Shown here: positions 22,945 to 30,905 of the stretch, in pieces
How positions within the stretch are numbered: the first letter of the stretch is position 1
Layout: each line of letters starts with the position of its first letter
DNA from: a virus
Virus record (IMG/VR): IMGVR_UViG_3300020156_000025
Span: 1-64,000 of that record
DNA: 64,000 nt
Strand: one strand, 5' to 3'
Position numbers and translations under genes: made by a program
Notes under the pieces: model-generated
The model's input: the letters and a program-made list of their open reading frames with translations, nothing else
What the model was told of the DNA's origin: nothing
The model's database searches: none

Positions 22945-23511
22945 ATGGCCATTACCGATGCGATGCACTGGACCGCTGCCGTGTGGGAGCTGGGGGAGCG
23001 ACTGACTCACCACACCAAGAACGGCGAGCTGCTGCAAGGGTTGAAGTGGATTCCGACCAACCGCGCCCGGGCCGAGACGATGGACACGCTGCCGTCCTTG
23101 CAGTTCCGGTCGGTGTCGTTCACGCAAGCAATCTTTCCGGGTGCGCGTAGCACGGAGACATCCGACATGAGCAAACTGAACGTGGTGGTCTCGGACACGC
23201 TGGTGGTGCGGCTTGAACTGACTTCGGACGTGGACGATTTGTGGGTGCGACGCCAGCCGGGAAACTCGCAGCAGAAGAAGGGGCATATGGAGTGGATGGC
23301 GCTGGTGCGCGATGCGATCGAAACCGACACGGAGGGGGTGGTGGATTGTTCGCTGGGTGGCTCGCTGTGCCGTCCGATCATGTTCGCGGGAATGGAGCCG
23401 GAAGGGGGGTCGCTGGGGATGACGACGGTGATCGAGGTGACGCTGCCGCTGATGCCGAATTGCCGGGGAGCGTTGCGCAAGCTGTTCGCGCCGCACGTGG
23501 TGGGCGGTTGA
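22945..23511 (+). CDS. Tail terminator or tail completion protein (probable)
   Basis: A 188-residue protein in the position normally held by the tail terminator: after gp10-like, before tail tube. It has an N-terminal helix, then alternating beta strands (LQFRSVSFTQAIFPG, LNVVVSDTLVVRLEL), consistent with a terminator fold, but no diagnostic motif. Assignment is from synteny. Confidence 0.55.
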   Translation: MAITDAMHWTAAVWELGERLTHHTKNGELLQGLKWIPTNRARAETMDTLPSLQFRSVSFTQAIFPGARSTETSDMSKLNVVVSDTLVVRLELTSDVDDLWVRRQPGNSQQKKGHMEWMALVRDAIETDTEGVVDCSLGGSLCRPIMFAGMEPEGGSLGMTTVIEVTLPLMPNCRGALRKLFAPHVVGG

Positions 23512-23517
23512 ATGTGG

Positions 23518-23545
23518 TTGACAATCGGGGCTCCGGTAGCAAGAT
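23518..23545 (+). promoter_or_regulatory. Candidate tail-tube promoter
   Basis: Perfect TTGACA -35, a 16-bp spacer, CAAGAT -10 and a leader of about 30 nt before the tail-tube ATG. With the terminator at 24022, this would make the tail-tube gene its own transcription unit. Confidence 0.4.
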
Positions 23546-23582
23546 GCCGCCTGAGTAATCCACCACCCAAAAATTCACGATC

Positions 23583-23936
23583 ATGGCATGCGGAACCGTA
23601 GTTGGACAGGCACTCGTGTTCGGGGTCGATGATGACGAAGCCACGCTCGTCACGCAGTCGGTCCAGCACACGAAGAAGTCGGACAAGAAAGAGGCCCGGG
23701 ACAACTGCGGTAACGTGGTTGCGGTGGCCTACTACAACGTCACTTCCGAGGTGACGGTCGAGGGTATCGGCACGTCCACCCTCGCGGTGGGAGCTGCGCT
23801 GACGCTCGCCGGAACCGGACTCGGCACCGTATCGGGTGCGCTTTACGTGGATGAGGTCACCGTTGAGAAAAACAACGAGGAGTTCATCAAATCCACGGTC
23901 AAAGCGACCGCCTACACGGGCATCCCCGTGGTCTGA
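23583..23936 (+). CDS. Probable major tail tube protein
   Basis: A 117-residue protein, mostly beta strand (NVVAVAYYNVTSEVTVEGIG, LYVDEVTVEKNNEEFIKSTV, KATAYTGIPVV). It occupies the tail-tube slot between terminator and chaperones, has codon use like the capsid gene, and is followed by a strong intrinsic terminator, all expected for the most abundant tail protein. The length is small for a tail tube, so the call relies on synteny and expression features. Confidence 0.6.
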   Translation: MACGTVVGQALVFGVDDDEATLVTQSVQHTKKSDKKEARDNCGNVVAVAYYNVTSEVTVEGIGTSTLAVGAALTLAGTGLGTVSGALYVDEVTVEKNNEEFIKSTVKATAYTGIPVV

Positions 23937-24002
23937 TAGATTGCCTTGGCTAGGGTGTCGAAAACAAGGAGGGCCTTCTGGCTGGTTGGTTAATACCTCC
24001 TT

Positions 24003-24019
24003 TTTGCACACCTTGCAAA
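24003..24019. repeat. Palindrome copy 8 (operator-like)
   Basis: TTTGCACACCTTGCAAA, perfect arms, two bases before the tail-tube terminator stem. Confidence 0.8.
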
Positions 24020-24021
24020 AC

Positions 24022-24064
24022 CCCGCACGGGTTCTCGGGACAGGCCCGTGCGGGATTGCTTTTC
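24022..24064 (+). terminator. Rho-independent terminator after tail tube gene
   Basis: A 10-bp perfect stem, CCCGCACGGG / CCCGTGCGGG, with a 13-nt loop, then ATTGCTTTT. It lies 86 bp after the probable tail tube gene and next to palindrome copy 8. Confidence 0.8.
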
Positions 24065-24109
24065 AAGTCCCCTGATGACCCCGCGACCCGCGGCCAATGG
24101 GTAAAGCAC

Positions 24110-24562
24110 ATGACCGGAGAGCAGAACCCCCAACAGGGAGGAAAACCGTTGCGCAAGGTGGATGAGCACACGCTCGTGGTGCGCGTTACGGATGCGGACT
24201 TCGCCGCCGCCCTTGCCTCGGTAGGGGTGCCGTTCATGGACCCGCCGGTAATGGTCAGGGAGGACGCTCAGGGGATACGGCACGCGACATGGAATTTCGA
24301 GCCGTATGACCCGGAGAGGGAGCTGGACGTGCAGAAGCTCGTGGGTGCTCAGCGCGACCCGCTGAAATTCTGCATGGATCATCCCCAGCACGTGCTCACG
24401 TATGCGCTTGCCGCGATCCTGAACGCGAAGTTGTTCGCGAGGGTGATGGCGGAGCGGCGCGCGTTCATTTCGTTCGACCTCGGGAATGGCCAGATCATGC
24501 ATGTCATGGAAGGCTCGCGGAAGGCGCGACGCCTGACGGCCCGGGGGTTCAAACGGATCTAG
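24110..24562 (+). CDS. Tail-region hypothetical protein, 150 aa
   Basis: A 150-residue protein with a small beta-rich N-terminal domain (HTLVVRVTDADFAAALASVG) and a C-terminal half with helices and FISFDLGNGQIMHVMEGSRK. It is between tail tube and chaperones; no family is recognised. The ATG at 24110 is used, since an earlier in-frame TTG lies inside the terminator. Confidence 0.5.
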   Translation: MTGEQNPQQGGKPLRKVDEHTLVVRVTDADFAAALASVGVPFMDPPVMVREDAQGIRHATWNFEPYDPERELDVQKLVGAQRDPLKFCMDHPQHVLTYALAAILNAKLFARVMAERRAFISFDLGNGQIMHVMEGSRKARRLTARGFKRI

Positions 24563-24594
24563 CCCCGATCATTCAACCGAGAACCGAGGACACC

Positions 24595-25113
24595 ATGACC
24601 GACGAAACTACATTGACTCCGGAGGAGCAAGAAGAGGCCGACCGCGAATTGCGCGAACTGGGGGTGCCCGCCCTTGCGGCGGCGGACAATCAACGGGAGG
24701 TGGACGAGCGGGTGTTTCCCGCGTTGCTGAAACCCGGTGGAGCGATCGCCGGGATTCAGGTGAGTCCGTTGACGATCCAGACGCTGATCGTGTTCCAGAA
24801 GTTGAATAACCCGATCATGCTGGGCAAGCCTCTCGGCCAGATCGAGAACGCACTGGAGAAGGCTGTCGAGGTGCTGACGGTGCTGCGCCTGCCGATCATG
24901 GAGGTGTCCCGCATGGTGGCCGCGAACGATCCCGTGTTCGAGGACTACGTGATGGCCACGGCTGAAAGTCTGCCGCTCGACAGGGTGGACCCGCTGGGGC
25001 TGATGCAGGAGATCATCGACTATGTGAACGCGGCCAGCTCGCCGCGCGTGGAAGGTAAGGTTCCGCCCGAGATCGAGAAGGCATCGAAAGGGCGCAGGTC
25101 GGGAAACAAGTAG
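24595..25113 (+). CDS. Tail assembly chaperone, short form (gpG-like)
   Basis: A 172-residue, mostly helical protein directly upstream of the tape-measure gene, the position of lambda gpG. LTIQTLIVFQKLNNPIMLG and ALEKAVEVLTVLRLPIMEVS are its core helices. It would coat the tape measure during tail assembly. The gene ends two codons after a -1 slippery heptamer, so a fraction of ribosomes should make the extended form (24595-25313). Confidence 0.75.
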   Translation: MTDETTLTPEEQEEADRELRELGVPALAAADNQREVDERVFPALLKPGGAIAGIQVSPLTIQTLIVFQKLNNPIMLGKPLGQIENALEKAVEVLTVLRLPIMEVSRMVAANDPVFEDYVMATAESLPLDRVDPLGLMQEIIDYVNAASSPRVEGKVPPEIEKASKGRRSGNK

Positions 25114-25313
25114 GCCCGCCTTGGCCGCTCCGGCTGGCGGCTAAGGTAGCGGGCGTGACCAACCACGATGTCGGCTATGTCATCCGGGAAATGCCGCTGG
25201 AGCTGGTGTTCGGATACGAGCATCACGCGATGGTGGAGGACGGGCTCATATGCACGCCGATTGTTCCATCCGCGAATCAATTGGCGATTGAAGACCTGAT
25301 GCGCTCCTTGTAG
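24595..25313 (+). CDS. Tail assembly chaperone, -1 frameshift product (gpGT-like)
   Basis: The predicted 239-residue fusion is made by reading 24595-25107, slipping one base back at G GGA AAC (25101-25107), then continuing in the -1 frame 25107-25313. The 68 extra residues include GYVIREMPLELVFGYEHHAM. The -1 frame is open from 25059, so it overlaps the first gene, and it has only a poor GTG start of its own (25155). A stem-loop downstream supports the shift. This is the classic G-GT organisation before tape measure genes. Confidence 0.78.
25101..25147 (+). promoter_or_regulatory. -1 programmed frameshift signal
   Basis: Slippery heptamer GGGAAAC in the correct zero-frame phasing (G GGA AAC), a 10-nt spacer, and an 11-bp stem (25118-25128 with 25137-25147, two G-U wobbles) with an 8-nt loop. 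The heptamer differs from lambda's GGGAAAG in only the last base. Confidence 0.8.
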
Positions 25314-25338
25314 GGTCCGCGACAGATAGCCTGAACCT

Positions 25339-28300
25339 ATGGCCAACAACGACCAGTCAGTAACCATCGCATTCAACGCCACGGGGGACGCCGTGGTCAC
25401 GCTGGTAAGCCGGTTGACCGGGGGGCTGGACACGCTCGCCCGGTCTTCCGCGTTGGCGGAAAGGGGGCTGAACCGGTTGTCGCAATCGTTCACCGGGATG
25501 GGGCAGGTGAGTGCGGCTGCCGCGGGTAAAATCGCCAACGGTTACAGTGCGTCGCAACGGGCGATGGAAGCGACGACGCTGACGGCGAACCAGTTCGCGA
25601 CGACGCTGAACCGGGTGCGGAGTTCGACATCCGCCGCAACGAATGCGTTGGCGGGGATGAGAACGCAGACCGCGGCGGTAGTGAAGGTGAAGCAGCAGGC
25701 CACGCGGGAAGCCAACAACCTCGGTCTGTCGCTAAAGACGGTGGCCCAGCAGGGTGCCGCGATGGCCGGGGTAACGGTCGGAATCGCGACGATCGGGAAC
25801 GAACTCCGGATGATCGTCTCGACCGCGGCGGATTTCGAGGAGGCTATGGCCGCGGTGGGTGCCGTGGGCGGGGTCGAGGCAGGGTCGTCCACGTTCCGTA
25901 GCCTTGAAGCGGCGGCGGAGCGGGTGGGGGACACCACGAAGTTCTCCGGGACGCAGGCCGCGCAAGGATTGCGGGAGCTGGTCGCCGCGGGTATGAGTGC
26001 CAAGGAGTCCACGACCGCCCTTGCCGACGTGGTGGATCTGAGCATTGCAGGGGAAATGGACATGGCGCGGGCGTCCGAGATCGTGGTCGCCTCGCTTACC
26101 GCGTTCAAGCTGGAGGCGGAAAGCACGGCACGGGTCACGGACGTGCTCGCGCGAGCCGCCAACGCGTCGCCAGCATCCGTCAACGATCTCGGGGAGTCGC
26201 TGAAATTCGTGGCCCCCATCGCGCAGGCGCTCAAGGCCCCGATCGAAGACATCGGAGCCGCCCTTGCGATCCTCGCCAACAGTGGGATCAAGGGAGGGAA
26301 CGCGGGCCGCGGTCTGTCTTCCGTGATGGCGAAGCTGGTCGCACCGACCGCGGAGGCTAAGTCGATGCTGGACTCGCTGGGAATCTCTCTGGAGTCGATC
26401 AACCCGTCCATCGTCGGAATGGAGCGGGCGATGGCACAGCTTTCCAAAATGAACCAGCAGACGCTGGTGCGGATGTTCGGGGTAGAAAACCTCGACATTG
26501 CCAACGTGCTCGCATCGAACGCGGACCGGATGGGCGAGTTCAGGCAGGCCATGTCGGACAGCACCATCACGGCGAGGGGGATGGCGAAAGCCATGTCGGA
26601 CACGCTGAAAGGGGACATGCAGGAGGCGAGCAGCGCGATCGAAGCGGTCCGCAAGGCAATCGGGAATCTGTTCAAGGGGGATCTGCGTTCCCGGGTGCAG
26701 GGGTTCACGGAGTGGTTGCGGGAAAACCAGCAGGCCATCGTCGGGGTGGCGGACACGATGCGCGACCTTGCCCCTGTCGTGGTCACGGTGCTGGGGCACT
26801 ACGTCGCGTTCAAGGGTTTGGCGATGGGGCTGACGCTCGGGAGGCAGGCCGTGGCGTGGGCTCTGGAAACCGCCGCGGTGGTGCGGAACACGGCGTCGAT
26901 CATGGCGAACGCCAATGCCCGCCGATACATGATGCAGGTCGGAATGTTCAACGCGGGTATTCCGATGGGGGTGGCCACGGCGCTCACGTCGAACGTGAGT
27001 TCGTTGTTCGCCGCCGCGTTCGGGGGAGGAGCCACCATTGCCGCGGTCAAGGCGGGATTGACGTTGGTGGGCAGTTCGGCCATCGCCGCCATCATCGGGT
27101 GGGGGCTGGGGAGTTACATCGAGTCTCAATTCAAGATCGGGGACCGGGTAGCCGCCGCGGTGTTCAAAACCTTCGATTCGCTGAATGCCGCCGCGGACGA
27201 TTCGATCAAGACGGTGCAAGGGATGATCGATGCGGCCAAGACGGAGGAACAGCTCGGTGAGGCCCGGGTGCGCGGGGAAAGGGAGCTTGCCAAATGGAAG
27301 GAGATTTCCAACCGGGCGGAGGACGAGTCGAAGACGCTGGCGGAGACCGTCGTGCAAACTTTGCAAAGACGGATGGAGCTGGCCGACCGGACGTTTGCGC
27401 GCAATCAGGCGAACCTCGCGCAGCAGCGGGAAGGTGCCGCCCTTGCCGAGGAGGAACTCAAGAGCAAGCAGGTCGCGCTCTACCACGAGGAGAAGGCGAT
27501 CGCGTTGCGCAAGTCTCAGCTCGACATGGAGAAGAGCACCCGGAGGAACGCCGTGGGCGTCAACCGGAATCTTCTGGAGCGGTCCGACGCCGGAACGAAG
27601 GAGGCGGCATACGATGCCGAGGAGCGTAGGATCACGTCGCTGGCCAATCACTACCGGACCCGATTCAACGCGGTGGCCGCGGCGGCGGGAGTGACAGTCA
27701 TCAACGGGGACCGTGAGATCCGGACCGTGGACGGGGTGATCGCTTACTTCCGTGCCGCGATGCGCGCCGCGGGTGAGACGGGGAGCGCGGCGGTCCGCGG
27801 GGACGCCAGCCTGCATATCCTGACCAGATTCGCGCAGAGTGCGGACGCGATCATCCAAGCCCGGACGAAGCTGAACGAGACCGTCGCGAAGGACGAGAAG
27901 GCGGAGGAGAACGCGCTGCTCAAGAAGCGGGACCTGATGCTGGAGATCCAGATCGCGGAAGCGAAGGCAGCGGGGAACAACACCGGGGCGGAGAGGCTTG
28001 AGAGGGAGCTTCGCGTCTTGCAAGAGAAGCGCCGGATCATGGACGAGTTGAAGGTGTCGGAACGCGAAGCGACCGCCCTTGCGACACGGAAGGTGGATGC
28101 GGAGATAGCGGCCAACCGACCGCCATCGGAGAGACCGGTGGACGTGGTGGCATCGTCGCTCCAGCAGGTAGGAGGCGGCGGGGGCTTCTTCATCGCGGGA
28201 ACACAGAGCATCGGGGAGCGGCAGGTCCGGCTTGCGGAACAAGCCAACGCGCACCTTGCTGGAATCGCGGCCCGGTTGGGGGTGGGACTCTCTCCGGGAA

Positions 28301-28455
28301 TCCTTCCGGGCGGGCCGCAGGTGACTGGATTGAACGGGCTCGGACGCACGCGGGAAACCGAATTGCTTGGACGGATCGCGGAGTTGCTGAACAGCATCGA
28401 CGAACGCGGTAGGCGCAATCCCGGGAGCACGGCGCTCACGGTGGAAACACTCTAA
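25339..28455 (+). CDS. Tail tape measure protein
   Basis: A 1038-residue protein that sets tail length and carries DNA-injection functions. The N-terminal 100 residues are helical and Ser/Ala-rich. The central TP901-like core has ADFEEAMAAVGAVGGVEAGS, FSGTQAAQGLRELVAAGMSA, ASIVVASLTAFKLE-like helices and GRGLSSVMAKLVAPTAEAKS. Hydrophobic segments (WGLGSYIESQF and preceding TLVGSSAIAAIIGWGLG) lie near residue 570-600, followed by long coiled coils to about 930. At about 1.5 Angstrom per residue the tail would be near 150 nm. Palindrome copy 9 lies within it. Confidence 0.9.
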   Translation: MANNDQSVTIAFNATGDAVVTLVSRLTGGLDTLARSSALAERGLNRLSQSFTGMGQVSAAAAGKIANGYSASQRAMEATTLTANQFATTLNRVRSSTSAATNALAGMRTQTAAVVKVKQQATREANNLGLSLKTVAQQGAAMAGVTVGIATIGNELRMIVSTAADFEEAMAAVGAVGGVEAGSSTFRSLEAAAERVGDTTKFSGTQAAQGLRELVAAGMSAKESTTALADVVDLSIAGEMDMARASEIVVASLTAFKLEAESTARVTDVLARAANASPASVNDLGESLKFVAPIAQALKAPIEDIGAALAILANSGIKGGNAGRGLSSVMAKLVAPTAEAKSMLDSLGISLESINPSIVGMERAMAQLSKMNQQTLVRMFGVENLDIANVLASNADRMGEFRQAMSDSTITARGMAKAMSDTLKGDMQEASSAIEAVRKAIGNLFKGDLRSRVQGFTEWLRENQQAIVGVADTMRDLAPVVVTVLGHYVAFKGLAMGLTLGRQAVAWALETAAVVRNTASIMANANARRYMMQVGMFNAGIPMGVATALTSNVSSLFAAAFGGGATIAAVKAGLTLVGSSAIAAIIGWGLGSYIESQFKIGDRVAAAVFKTFDSLNAAADDSIKTVQGMIDAAKTEEQLGEARVRGERELAKWKEISNRAEDESKTLAETVVQTLQRRMELADRTFARNQANLAQQREGAALAEEELKSKQVALYHEEKAIALRKSQLDMEKSTRRNAVGVNRNLLERSDAGTKEAAYDAEERRITSLANHYRTRFNAVAAAAGVTVINGDREIRTVDGVIAYFRAAMRAAGETGSAAVRGDASLHILTRFAQSADAIIQARTKLNETVAKDEKAEENALLKKRDLMLEIQIAEAKAAGNNTGAERLERELRVLQEKRRIMDELKVSEREATALATRKVDAEIAANRPPSERPVDVVASSLQQVGGGGGFFIAGTQSIGERQVRLAEQANAHLAGIAARLGVGLSPGILPGGPQVTGLNGLGRTRETELLGRIAELLNSIDERGRRNPGSTALTVETL
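27351..27367. repeat. Palindrome copy 9, inside tape measure gene
   Basis: CGTGCAAACTTTGCAAA, left arm degenerate, encoding VQTLQ within the tape-measure coiled coil. It is one of only three copies deep inside a gene. Confidence 0.65.
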
Positions 28456-28466
28456 CCTAGACACTC

Positions 28467-29234
28467 ATGCCCATAGACTATGATACGACGCTCCCGGGGG
28501 TGGTATGGCGGAATGGCCAGAAGCTCGCGACCTTGCTTGAGACCACGGGGGGTGAGGTGGTGTTCGACGACGTTGGGGTCGCTTCGGGCACGCTGGTCTA
28601 TCAATGCATGTATGCGAACTCGGTCGCCCTTGTGGCTAGCTTCACCCGGCATCCCAGCTTCGCGTTCCTGAAACGGAAGAATGCCCGGATCGTGCGCGAG
28701 GAGGCCGGGATGGCGAGGGTGACGATCAATTTCGAGGGTATTCCGACGGGGGAAGAAAACGAGAACCGCAAGACCTATACGCTCCACGGGGGGACGGGAA
28801 CGGAGCCGATCGAATCGCACACCCAGTTCGGGACTTTTGCAGGGAAGTGGAACGATCCCGCGACGTGGGTAAACGGTGCCCGGTTCGCCACGCAAGGGGA
28901 GGACAGGGGCAAGTTCTTGGGCTTCGTGGCCGCGCAGGGGGACGATGACCCGAATCCGAAAGCGGGGGTGCAGTCCTACTATGCGCCCACGCTGGTGTAT
29001 TCGGAGGTGGAGCTGCGGTCCAAGGCGAACTCGTCGAGCATCGCGGTGAACATGAACAACCTAGGCAAGATCGACACGCCCCCCAATTCCGACGTGCTGC
29101 CGCAGGTGTCGTCGGGGAGGGACTGGCTGCTGACGGATTGCACGGTGGAGGAGGTGGGGGACGGGGTTCGGATCACCCGCCGCTGGAGATTGTCGGGACG
29201 GAACGGGTGGGACCCGGACATTTACGGAGATTGA
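28467..29234 (+). CDS. Distal tail protein candidate
   Basis: A 255-residue protein immediately after the tape measure. It is beta-rich (GEVVFDDVGVASGTLVYQCM, ARVTINFEGIPT), with a C-terminal strand pair (WLLTDCTVEEVGDGVRITRR, WRLSGRNGWDPDIY). Distal tail (Dit-like) or hub proteins usually follow the tape measure, but no motif confirms this. Confidence 0.5.
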   Translation: MPIDYDTTLPGVVWRNGQKLATLLETTGGEVVFDDVGVASGTLVYQCMYANSVALVASFTRHPSFAFLKRKNARIVREEAGMARVTINFEGIPTGEENENRKTYTLHGGTGTEPIESHTQFGTFAGKWNDPATWVNGARFATQGEDRGKFLGFVAAQGDDDPNPKAGVQSYYAPTLVYSEVELRSKANSSSIAVNMNNLGKIDTPPNSDVLPQVSSGRDWLLTDCTVEEVGDGVRITRRWRLSGRNGWDPDIYGD

Positions 29235-29237
29235 CCT

Positions 29238-30905
29238 ATGGCCGCATCTGCAAACGTGACGCTCGGGGGGAGGACCCGGTTGAAGGGATTCAAGGTGCCG
29301 GGACAACCCGCCCTTGAAGCCGCGTTGAACCGCTTGGCTACCGAGATCAATTCGATCCCGGACGTTCAGTTCGAGGGAGGACAGGGACTGGACGTGACGG
29401 AGCACAACGGTAAGATCGTTGTAGCATTGCGCAACGGTGCGCGGGGATGGCGTCCCCGTTACGAGCCGACGTTCGTGGACGGGAAGCTGCGCATCGGGCT
29501 AGGGACGGTGGGGTTGCACGCGGACGGGAACGGGGCGGGCGGGGTGGTCGAGCCGTATTTCCCTAGGTTCGAGGGGAAGGTGCTGAACCATGCGATCCCG
29601 CCCGAGCTGCCGGTGGAGCAGATAGACGACGGGGACAACAAGATCATCCTGCGCTGCTGTCTCTACGATTCTCGGATCGAGGTGGTGTCCGCGGAGGAGG
29701 ACATGGACAAGGACGTGGGGGAGTGGATTATCACGCTCGCGACCTTTACCAAGGAGGGTGCGAAGATCTCGGACCTCCGGCACCTGTTCACTTCGGACGT
29801 GCTGATTCTGGACGCGTCGGAGTCGTGCGACATCGAAGGCTCGGACGATCCGGACCCGAGCGACGATTCCGACGGCGACGATAGCGACGATAGCGACGAG
29901 CCGCCGCCGTCCGATTCGGACGAGAGCGATGATTCCGACGATAGCTCGGGGAGCGGGGACGGGTGCTGCCCGGAAATCGCGCTCGACGCTACGGTGGTGA
30001 GTCCGGCGTCGCCGTTCTGTTTCTCCAGCGGGGATTCGCCGTATCCCTACTGGGTGGCGGGGTCGGTGAGTATTTCCAAGGCGTCCACCTGCGACGGATG
30101 CGAGGAAAAGCCCGTGTCGGTGCACGTGCAGGTGGGGGACGCGAGCACCAGTGCCAACCTGTTCCCGGGCGGTCCGCCCTTCACGTTCCTGCTTCATCCG
30201 TCGTTCGGTTCGCCGTGCGCCACGGTCCCGGTGACGGCCACCATCGCTTCCCTTACCAGTGTGGCGGGGACCTGCCCGTGCTTCGCCACTAAGTCGGTGG
30301 ACATCACCCTGCCCGGTCTGGAGCCGGACTGCGAATGCTCGGACGACTCCAGCGGAAGCTCCGACGATAGCGACGGAGGGGAGCTTCTGATGATGGCCCC
30401 GCCCGGGGAGATGATGCTGATGACGGAGGGTAGCGACGACTCCGCGCTCGATGACAAGGAGGCGGTGGTCGAGTCGTCCTTGTTCCCGACGGGGTATGCG
30501 GCGATGCGTTGCGTGGAGTCGCCGGAGACGTGGTTCACCGACACGTTCCGGGTGGAAATCACGGGGCGCGTCACGTTGCACCGGATCGATGCAATGTTCG
30601 CCGACGTGTGCGATCCCGGGACGATCCGCGTTGTTTCCGCCGTGCCCGACTTGCCGCGACCTGTGGGATGTGTTGCACGCGAATTCCCGCCGATGCACTG
30701 GAGTGTCTTGCTGAACCGCATGGTGCCGTCCTCGGAGGAGGGGGCGCATGTCGTGGTGCGCTGCGGATGGTTCTTGCGCCCGCGCAGCGTCATGGTCACG
30801 GTGGCCGGAATCCGCAAGGGCCGTTCGGGGCAGCGATTCGTGCCGAGGTCCAAGGAGGAATTCGACCGGAGCCAGGCGTTCTGGTCACAGCTCAAGGACC
30901 GATGA
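29238..30905 (+). CDS. Tail-tip protein with Asp/Ser-repeat linker
   Basis: A 555-residue protein. Residues 1-195 form a beta-rich structural domain (FEGGQGLDVTEHNGKIVVAL, GARGWRPRYEPTFVDGKLRI) as in tail-tip proteins. Around 198-240 is a low-complexity Asp/Ser/Pro tract; a second Asp/Ser tract lies near 365-380. Between them is a Cys-rich small domain (GDGCCPE, STCDGCEEKP, SPCATVP, GTCPCF, PDCECS). The DNA of the repeat is GACGATAGC-like units, suggesting expansion. The stop overlaps the next start. Confidence 0.6.
   Translation: MAASANVTLGGRTRLKGFKVPGQPALEAALNRLATEINSIPDVQFEGGQGLDVTEHNGKIVVALRNGARGWRPRYEPTFVDGKLRIGLGTVGLHADGNGAGGVVEPYFPRFEGKVLNHAIPPELPVEQIDDGDNKIILRCCLYDSRIEVVSAEEDMDKDVGEWIITLATFTKEGAKISDLRHLFTSDVLILDASESCDIEGSDDPDPSDDSDGDDSDDSDEPPPSDSDESDDSDDSSGSGDGCCPEIALDATVVSPASPFCFSSGDSPYPYWVAGSVSISKASTCDGCEEKPVSVHVQVGDASTSANLFPGGPPFTFLLHPSFGSPCATVPVTATIASLTSVAGTCPCFATKSVDITLPGLEPDCECSDDSSGSSDDSDGGELLMMAPPGEMMLMTEGSDDSALDDKEAVVESSLFPTGYAAMRCVESPETWFTDTFRVEITGRVTLHRIDAMFADVCDPGTIRVVSAVPDLPRPVGCVAREFPPMHWSVLLNRMVPSSEEGAHVVVRCGWFLRPRSVMVTVAGIRKGRSGQRFVPRSKEEFDRSQAFWSQLKDR

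Noticed and set aside
25732-28464. 910-residue reverse-strand open frame opposite the tape measure
   Set aside because: Low-complexity shadow with no domain; the + strand encodes the tape measure.
30509-30901. 131-residue N-terminal extension of the GT25-sulfotransferase ORF
   Set aside because: It reads through the preceding tail gene in another frame; the ATGA-overlap ATG at 30902 starts the GT25 motif region.
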